Assembly: GCA_027033875.1 (NCBI GenBank)
Contig: JALVKK010000165.1
Span: 1-11,112 of the forward strand
DNA: 11,112 nt
Reading direction: 5' to 3'
Origin: Flavobacteriales bacterium
GTDB lineage: Bacteria; Bacteroidota; Bacteroidia; Flavobacteriales; Flavobacteriaceae
Below the pieces are notes generated by a model. The model did not search any database. It saw nothing but the letters and a program-made list of their open reading frames with translations, and was not told the origin of the DNA. The translations under genes were made by a program, and so were the position numbers. Below are positions 6,301 to 11,112 of this stretch, piece by piece; positions within the stretch are counted from its first letter, which is position 1; each line of letters starts with the position of its first letter.

Positions 6301-6506
6301 TGAGTTGAAAGTCGAATATTATTTTTATGTTCATAAATTGTTTTGTGCATTGATAATTATCTATTCAAACAATAATGTAGGTTACTGAGTGATTCCTAGG
6401 GACATCGGGATTGTATCGAAATGACCGGTTTCTTTTTTAATTTCTTATTTATTTCTTCAATATGTTGAAACAGAACGCTTAGCGACCTGCTACACAAATT
6501 ATAAAT
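6301..6506. other. Non-coding stretch between repeats
   Basis: No convincing gene is seen on either strand between the adenosyltransferase gene and hemD. After the 23-bp repeats comes TGAGTTGAAAGTCGAA (6301-6316), which looks like a decayed further copy. Around 6390-6430 a more GC-rich patch (CCTAGGGACATCGGG, then ATCGAAATGACCGG) reads like fragments of dispersed intergenic repeats, and CGCTTAGCG lies at 6478-6486. No clear terminator for hemD or promoter for the adenosyltransferase gene was identified. Confidence 0.5.
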
Positions 6507-6541
6507 CTGACATCTGACATCGAAAATCTGACATCGAAAAT
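6507..6541. repeat. Short tandem repeat, 14-bp unit
   Basis: CTGACATCGAAAAT occurs twice back to back (6514-6527 and 6528-6541) and is preceded by a half unit CTGACAT (6507-6513). The array ends 8 bp before the hemD stop codon. Similar ATCTGA-type microrepeats occur between genes in Flavobacteria; copy number may vary between strains by slippage. Confidence 0.8.
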
Positions 6542-6549
6542 CAATAATA

Positions 6550-7326
6550 TCAACGTCCTTTATTAACTTCTCTGATATATTTTTGCAGTGCCATTGTCAT
6601 TGATGGTGTTTCGGGTGTCGGTGCCATAATATCGATACGCAAACCTTTTTCTTCGGCAGCTTTTATGGTTGTTTTGCCGTAAACGGCAATTCTGGTATCG
6701 TTTTGTTCAAAATCGGGAAAATTGTGATACAAAGAATGGATACCCGATGGGCTGTAAAAGACCAAAATATCGTAATAAACATCTTTAAGGTCGGAAAGAT
6801 CGCTGATACAAGTTTTAAAGAAAGTTGCCGATTTCCAATCAATACCTATTTTATTTAAAGCATCGGGGATTTCCGGTTTTAACTTATCGGAAGATGGTAA
6901 TAAAAATTTACCTTCCGGATTGTTACTGATAATATTAGCTAAATCTTTGATAGATTTGTCGCCATAAGAGATTTTGCGTTTGCGATAAATAATATAACGT
7001 TGCAGATATAAAGCTATCGCTTCCGATTGACAATAGTATCGCATTGTATTGGGAACGGTATAGCGCATTTCTTCGGCAAGACGAAAAAAGTGATCGACCG
7101 CATTTCGACTTGTGAATATAATTGCATTGTAGTCCGGTAAGGCAATTTTTTGTTTTCTAATGTCTCTTGCCGTAGCACCTTCGACATGTATAAACGGACG
7201 AAAATCGATCTTTACTTTTTCATTTTGAGCCAAAGCAATATATGGGGAATTTTCAGAAGTTGGTTCGGGCTGCGATACTAAAATAGTTTTAACTTTCTTC
7301 TTTTTTACGACTGTTTTTTCACTCAT
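6550..7326 (-). CDS. hemD: Uroporphyrinogen-III synthase (HemD), Bacteroidota type
   Basis: HemD closes hydroxymethylbilane into uroporphyrinogen III with inversion of ring D, the branch-point precursor of heme and cobalamin. The 258-residue form begins MSEKTVVKKKKVKTILVSQP. Marks of the Bacteroidota family are DFRPFIHVEG (41-50), IIFTSRNAVDHFF (69-81), FLLPSSDKLKPEIP (141-154), LVFYSPSGI (188-196), IAVYGKTT (213-220) and APTPETPSMTMAL (235-247). These follow the two-lobed Rossmann-like HemD fold. The frame is open 20 codons further to 7386, but the ATG at 7326 overlaps the upstream stop as ATGA and begins just before the conserved start, so it was chosen. The leader residues KKKKVK are unusually basic. 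Expression is probably coupled to the DUF4271 gene upstream. No other heme genes are present, so HemD is unlinked from its pathway here. Confidence 0.93.
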   Translation of the reverse strand: MSEKTVVKKKKVKTILVSQPEPTSENSPYIALAQNEKVKIDFRPFIHVEGATARDIRKQKIALPDYNAIIFTSRNAVDHFFRLAEEMRYTVPNTMRYYCQSEAIALYLQRYIIYRKRKISYGDKSIKDLANIISNNPEGKFLLPSSDKLKPEIPDALNKIGIDWKSATFFKTCISDLSDLKDVYYDILVFYSPSGIHSLYHNFPDFEQNDTRIAVYGKTTIKAAEEKGLRIDIMAPTPETPSMTMALQKYIREVNKGR

Positions 7327-7991
7327 AGAATTTGAAAAATTATCCAAGCGTTTACCAAAATAAACGGTAGAATTTCTGACAGGCAAAGATACAAAATATT
7401 TTGAAATGTTCTCAGTTTGGTATGTTTGCGTAAACTGATATAGATATTTATCCAGATGCTAATTATCCAAATTATTGAAATGCTGATAATTAGATATAAA
7501 AATAGAATTGATTGATAGGGGAAGTAAAAGACTAAAAATATGACGAAAAATAGATAGAAAAAAGTGTAATTTTCGTAAGTTATTCGTATAAAGCGTATTT
7601 TATTTAAATAACTGCTTTGTTTGATTAGAAAAATATATATTGTTTCAATAAAAAATTTCAGTACAAAATAGGCAAATGTAATCAATATTAACAATTGCCA
7701 GTTTATTTTGTTATTGATGGTTATGATTATATTATTCTTTCCAATTTTTAAAATTGATATAATATATAATGTATAGGTTAAAATTTTAAAAATCCCGTTA
7801 CTCAAATTATACACTGTCAGAAAATATTTTGATTGGGATTCGAATTCAAAAATATATACATTGGGTCTGTTGATGTTTAAACTCAATCGTTTGTTGTACC
7901 ACAATTTGGTTAAAACCAATAAAATTCCGGTTATTGAATATAATATTATAAATATGTTTTGATAAAATTCCGGTTTAATGAGTTCTTTCAT
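7323..7991 (-). CDS. DUF4271 integral membrane protein
   Basis: The 222-residue protein has about six hydrophobic spans (near residues 11-31, 60-82, 97-122, 142-157, 159-186 and 199-221) and should sit in the inner membrane. The ending LYLCLSEILPFILVNAWIIF and the middle NWQLLILITFAYFVLKFFIE fit DUF4271, a Bacteroidota family of unknown function that I recall as usually lying just upstream of hemD. Its TGA stop (7325-7323) overlaps the hemD ATG (7326-7324), suggesting translational coupling. The gene is much more AT-rich than hemD, with many Ile, Asn and Lys codons, which reflects relaxed constraint in membrane segments rather than clear transfer. No catalytic motif is visible. The stable pairing hints at a role linked to tetrapyrrole handling or to co-regulation only; this is inference. 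Confidence 0.85.
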   Translation of the reverse strand: MKELIKPEFYQNIFIILYSITGILLVLTKLWYNKRLSLNINRPNVYIFEFESQSKYFLTVYNLSNGIFKILTYTLYIISILKIGKNNIIITINNKINWQLLILITFAYFVLKFFIETIYIFLIKQSSYLNKIRFIRITYENYTFFYLFFVIFLVFYFPYQSILFLYLIISISIIWIISIWINIYISLRKHTKLRTFQNILYLCLSEILPFILVNAWIIFQIL

Positions 7992-8031
7992 TGGTTTAAA
8001 GTTGTTTTGCTATATCATAACGATTTTCGGG

Positions 8032-8039
8032 CAAATTTA
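8032..8039 (-). promoter_or_regulatory. Candidate -7 box for the DUF4271-hemD operon
   Basis: The minus strand reads TAAATTTG, matching TAnnTTTG, 40 bp before the DUF4271 ATG. No TTG was found at the expected -33 distance. It lies in the 167-bp divergent gap shared with the symporter gene. Confidence 0.4.
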
Positions 8040-8102
8040 GTGATTATTGTTATATTGTGAATACCGGTTAACAGATAATTCTTGCGTCAATATCTGAAAA
8101 AA

Positions 8103-8133
8103 TTGTAACATTATTTGATATTTATTACTTTTG
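8103..8133 (+). promoter_or_regulatory. Promoter of the sodium:solute symporter gene
   Basis: TTG (8103-8105), a 20-nt spacer and TACTTTTG (8126-8133) form a full Bacteroidota-type promoter. Transcription would start near 8140, leaving a short A/T-rich leader of about 20 nt before the ATG at 8159, with no evident Shine-Dalgarno sequence. Confidence 0.65.
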
Positions 8134-8158
8134 GAGAATTAATAGAAAAACTTTTTTT

Positions 8159-9985
8159 ATGCATGTTTCACAATTGGATTGGCTGATTATCATCGTTTAT
8201 TTTATTTTCAGTTTGGTTATTTCGCTTTATTTTTCAAAAAAAGCCGGTAAAGACACCGGTAACTTTTTTTTAAGTGGTCGTTCGTTGCCTTGGTGGATAG
8301 CCGGTACGAGTATGGTTGCGACAACTTTTGCAGCCGATACGCCTTTGGCTGTAACGGAATTGGTTTCAAAAAACGGTATTGCCGGCAACTGGTTGTGGTG
8401 GAATATGGTATTTGGCGGGATACTAACCGTATTCTTTTTTGCTCGTTTGTGGCGGCGGGCAGATATTTTGACTGATGCCGAATTTGTTGCTATTCGATAC
8501 GATGGAAAACCTGCTAAATTTCTACGTGGTTTCAGAGCCGTTTATATCGGTATTTTGATGAATGCCGTTGTTATTGCTTGGGTCAATTTGGCTATGGTCA
8601 AAATTTTAAAAGTTATGTTTCCCGATTTGACTATTTTCGGCTTACATGAAGTAAATTTTTTAGGTATTCATCTTTCATCTCATTTGATATATGTCGGTTT
8701 GATGATGTTTTTTGTGGCAATTTACGCATCGATGTCGGGATTGATGGGGGTTTCGGTTACCGATAGTTTTCAGTTTGTAATGGCTATGACCGGCAGTATT
8801 GCATTGGCATATTATGCCGTGAAACATATAGGTGGCATCGATGGTTTGAAACATAGTTTGAGTAGTCAAAAATGGCTGTTTGATTTCATTCCGGACATTA
8901 GCAGTTCCGGTGTATCGCAAAATTCCGATAACGGAATATTAAAATTGAGTTTAACGGCATTGTTTACTTATCTTGGTGTGCAATGGTGGGCAAGTTGGTA
9001 TCCGGGTGCCGAACCGGGAGGCGGGGGTTATATTGCTCAACGCATGATGTCAGCCAAAGATGAGAAACATTCGTTGTTTGCAACCTTGTGGTTCAATATT
9101 GCACATTATGCTTTGCGACCTTGGCCTTGGATTTTGGCTGCCATGGTTGCCATGGTTTTATATCCTGATGCACAAGATAAGGGAGCTACTTATGTGATGT
9201 TGATAAGAGATTTGTTGCCGAGCGGATTATTGGGTTTGATGTTAGCTGCTTTTTTTGCGGCTTATATGTCAACATTGGCTTCACAGACCGTATGGGGGAC
9301 ATCTTATATTATCAATGATTTGTTTCGTCCTTTTCTAAAACCGGGGGCGTCGGAAAAATATTATGTCAAAATTTCTCGTATTACAACCTTTGTATTGATG
9401 TTTATCGCATTGATTATCACGACACAAATCAAGCAAATTAGTCAGGCTTGGCAACTGATTTTGATAGCAAGTGGCGGTATTGGTTTGGTGTTAATTTTAC
9501 GTTGGTTTTGGTGGCGAATTAATGCTTGGAGTGAAATTACCGCCATGGTGGCACCATATTTTTTGTTGCCGTTTTTACTCAATGATAAATTTGGTTTTGG
9601 CTTGTCTATAAGTGATGATTATCCGGTTGTTTTGTTGAGTATCGTTGCTTGGTCAACTTTCTGGTGGTTGGCAGTAACTTTTATAACCCGTCCTACTTCG
9701 GGTGAGAAACTCAAATCTTTTTATACAAAAGTGCATCCGGGTGGTATCGGTTGGAAACCTATTGCTGAAAAATTACCGGAAGTGAAAGGTGATAAAGGTT
9801 TCGGATTGATGTTTGCCAATTGGTTTACAGGAAGCATCATGGTGATTTTTACTTTGTTTGGTATAGGTAAATTTATTTTTAAAGATTATACTTTATCTTT
9901 TATATTTTTTGCTATTAGTTTAATCTCGGTATTGTTGATTGTCCGAAATATGCAAAAAATCGGTTGGAAAAAATTAGCGGAATAA
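8159..9985 (+). CDS. Sodium:solute symporter (SSS family, LeuT fold)
   Basis: This 608-residue inner-membrane protein has about 13 or more hydrophobic spans and belongs to the SSS family, which uses the sodium gradient to import sugars, amino acids or other small solutes. FFLSGRSLPWWIAGTSMVAT (36-55) with the following TTFAADTP contains the unwound first core helix. YASMSGLMGVSVTDSFQF (189-206) is the family signature region. FFAAYMSTLASQTVWGTSYI (365-384) followed by INDLFRPF carries the Ser/Thr pair expected at the sodium site. QWWASWYPGAEPGGGGYIAQ (275-294) and the C-terminal KVHPGGIGWKP (524-534) mark a Bacteroidota subgroup whose substrate I do not know. No catabolic gene adjoins it, so context does not reveal the substrate. 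It has its own promoter, and its stop lies 6 bp from the stop of the converging gene. Confidence 0.93.
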   Translation: MHVSQLDWLIIIVYFIFSLVISLYFSKKAGKDTGNFFLSGRSLPWWIAGTSMVATTFAADTPLAVTELVSKNGIAGNWLWWNMVFGGILTVFFFARLWRRADILTDAEFVAIRYDGKPAKFLRGFRAVYIGILMNAVVIAWVNLAMVKILKVMFPDLTIFGLHEVNFLGIHLSSHLIYVGLMMFFVAIYASMSGLMGVSVTDSFQFVMAMTGSIALAYYAVKHIGGIDGLKHSLSSQKWLFDFIPDISSSGVSQNSDNGILKLSLTALFTYLGVQWWASWYPGAEPGGGGYIAQRMMSAKDEKHSLFATLWFNIAHYALRPWPWILAAMVAMVLYPDAQDKGATYVMLIRDLLPSGLLGLMLAAFFAAYMSTLASQTVWGTSYIINDLFRPFLKPGASEKYYVKISRITTFVLMFIALIITTQIKQISQAWQLILIASGGIGLVLILRWFWWRINAWSEITAMVAPYFLLPFLLNDKFGFGLSISDDYPVVLLSIVAWSTFWWLAVTFITRPTSGEKLKSFYTKVHPGGIGWKPIAEKLPEVKGDKGFGLMFANWFTGSIMVIFTLFGIGKFIFKDYTLSFIFFAISLISVLLIVRNMQKIGWKKLAE

Positions 9986-9991
9986 TGAATC

Positions 9992-10900
9992 TTAATCGAT
10001 ATGTTTTTTGTTTTTCTTTTTATAAACTGTTTTTCCTTTTACGGCTTTTACTTCGATAACATTGGTTAATTTTACACCAATATTCCCTCTTGTTTCCAAA
10101 ATATCGAGATGCCATACAGGTATTTTGTTGAAACTGTATTTTGATACAACGCTATTTAATTCTTTAAACTGACTGGGATACAGGTTGATTTGTTCGTCCG
10201 GTTTAAATTCGAATTTTTTGCCTTTGTACTTTACGATGATTTTTTGAATTTGCTGATAAGTATAACCTTTAGGTTTTAATATTTTATTATGTTTTTTATC
10301 TAAGATAGAAACTCTTTTATAATCGGCATTATTGGTTTCGACCAAAATATCCAATTTCAATTTTCGTGCGGGTACCGGTCTGTTATTATAACGTATTTTT
10401 AAATCTACGGGTTTGTGTTTGTTGACCAGATATTCCAAAAATTTAGGAATCGTAACTTTGTTAATTTGATTAATTTCTTTTTCAATTAAACTGTTGAGCA
10501 AATCATACAATCCCGACGAATAAATAACACTTTGTAATTTTCCTTTATTTATTTGTTTTACATAATTTTTTAATAAATTATAATCAATATGATTATAGTG
10601 ATATTTAACCCTGTTGAGTATATGTTTTTTTGAATATAAAAATTGGCGCATCAAATTAGACTGAAAAAATTCGTAATCTTCTCTATTGTAAACATCTAAT
10701 TTTTTTTGTTTAAATTTTGTTTCGGTTTGATCAAAAATAGCAGATTCTTTATCCCAGAGTATGGTATCCAAAACTTCTTTTACTCGTACTTTTTTTAGAA
10801 ATTCTTTACTTAGCGCCAAGCGTTTTTTGTACTTTTGGGCATTTGCCATGCCGTGCGAAACAAGTACAACAAATAATAAATACAATCGCAATTTATTCAT
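9992..10900 (-). CDS. Secreted lysine-rich protein of unknown function
   Basis: I do not recognise this 302-residue protein. It starts with a clear signal peptide, MNKLRLYLLFVVLVSHGMAN then A-QK, with likely cleavage after Ala21. There is no lipobox cysteine and no later membrane segment, so the mature protein should be periplasmic or exported. Residues 22 to about 160 look helical and strongly basic. From about 165 the sequence alternates short hydrophobic and charged stretches, suggesting beta structure: KLKLDILVET (180-189), a KPKGYTYQQIQKIIVKYKG region and a WHLDILETRGN region. The end is very basic (KGKTVYKKKNKKHID). No catalytic motif is evident. It lies 69 bp downstream of the outer-membrane barrel gene on the same strand, with no clear promoter or terminator between, so the two may be co-transcribed. 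Coding is supported by the long open frame with a signal peptide. Confidence 0.75.
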   Translation of the reverse strand: MNKLRLYLLFVVLVSHGMANAQKYKKRLALSKEFLKKVRVKEVLDTILWDKESAIFDQTETKFKQKKLDVYNREDYEFFQSNLMRQFLYSKKHILNRVKYHYNHIDYNLLKNYVKQINKGKLQSVIYSSGLYDLLNSLIEKEINQINKVTIPKFLEYLVNKHKPVDLKIRYNNRPVPARKLKLDILVETNNADYKRVSILDKKHNKILKPKGYTYQQIQKIIVKYKGKKFEFKPDEQINLYPSQFKELNSVVSKYSFNKIPVWHLDILETRGNIGVKLTNVIEVKAVKGKTVYKKKNKKHID

Positions 10901-10969
10901 AATAAGTTTGTTTGTGTTTTGTTTATAAAAATGCTATTTGTTGCTGTCTGATTATCGGATTGTCAGGGA

Positions 10970-11112
10970 TTAAAAAGCTAACGAAATGCTTGCCGTAACA
11001 CCCTTACTGGAAGGGACATATCGACAAACACCACCTACACACAACAATCCGCCACGTTGTCTGCCGTAATTCAAACTCAAACGTGTTGAAGATTGGGTAT
11101 AGGTTGTCCCGA
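10970..11112 (-). CDS. C-terminal end of an outer-membrane beta-barrel protein (partial)
   Basis: The gene enters from the right edge; only its last 46 codons are inside the window, ending at TAA (10972-10970). The segment reads STRLSLNYGRQRGGLLCVGG then VCRYVPSSKGVTASISLAF. Alternating hydrophobic residues and a terminal Phe are the usual last barrel strand recognised by the BAM complex. The GGLLCVGGVCRYVP loop, with two cysteines five residues apart, resembles the end of Bacteroidota outer-membrane proteins of the DUF6029 type that I recall; this assignment is tentative. The cysteines could form a disulfide at the barrel rim. The secreted protein gene follows 69 bp downstream on the same strand and may share its transcript. 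Confidence 0.65.
   Translation of the reverse strand, partial: GTTYTQSSTRLSLNYGRQRGGLLCVGGVCRYVPSSKGVTASISLAF

Noticed and set aside
6206..6388. Plus-strand 60-codon open frame over the adenosyltransferase start and the 23-bp repeats
   Set aside because: It overlaps a solid gene in antisense, runs through tandem repeats, and has no promoter or recognisable product.
6241..6549. Cobalamin riboswitch upstream of the adenosyltransferase gene
   Set aside because: I could not find the conserved B12-box-like sequence or a fitting set of helices; the region is dominated by short repeats.
7323..7991. Horizontal acquisition of the very AT-rich DUF4271 gene
   Set aside because: Its base composition is explained by Ile/Leu/Phe/Asn-rich membrane segments, and it is in its expected place next to hemD.

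Overview
The window is AT-rich chromosomal DNA from a member of the Bacteroidota, most likely a Flavobacteriales-type organism. Three things point there: the proteins read as that group's versions (a roughly 1,120-residue SecA, a DUF2795 protein, DUF4271 paired with a Bacteroidota-type HemD, and an outer-membrane protein ending in Phe); several start sites carry the Bacteroidota promoter form TTG-N20-TAnnTTTG or its TAnnTTTG half; and the leaders are A-rich without strong Shine-Dalgarno sequences. No rRNA, tRNA, CRISPR array or intact insertion sequence was seen.

Layout. Positions 1-253 hold, on the minus strand, a 49-codon open frame that is the beginning of Dps joined in frame to its end, with a promoter-like -7 box in front and a strand-specific terminator behind: a complete-looking transcription unit around a gene that has lost its middle. 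Positions 254-559 form a divergent intergenic region with an 18-bp perfect palindrome and two sets of phased repeats. A Wzx/MATE-fold polysaccharide flippase (560-1804, +) follows and converges on secA (1899-5255, -) across two terminator hairpins. Upstream of secA on the same strand lie a small acidic DUF2795 protein (5395-5616) and a PduO-type cobalamin adenosyltransferase (5677-6240). A strong terminator separates the DUF2795 gene from secA, and the DUF2795 gene seems to have its own promoter.

Positions 6241-6549 are non-coding and contain short tandem repeats. Next come hemD (6550-7326, -) and a DUF4271 membrane protein (7323-7991, -), which overlap by ATGA and are probably translationally coupled. 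A divergent promoter region (7992-8158) serves these and a sodium:solute symporter (8159-9985, +). The symporter converges, with 6 bp between stops, on a secreted lysine-rich protein of unknown function (9992-10900, -). The right edge holds the last 46 codons of an outer-membrane barrel protein (10970-11112, -).

Most genes are housekeeping: protein export, B12 cofactor activation, tetrapyrrole synthesis, solute uptake and envelope glycan transport. They do not form one pathway. I did not find a convincing new multi-gene system. The most unusual item is the internally deleted dps, followed by the structured DNA between it and the flippase gene.
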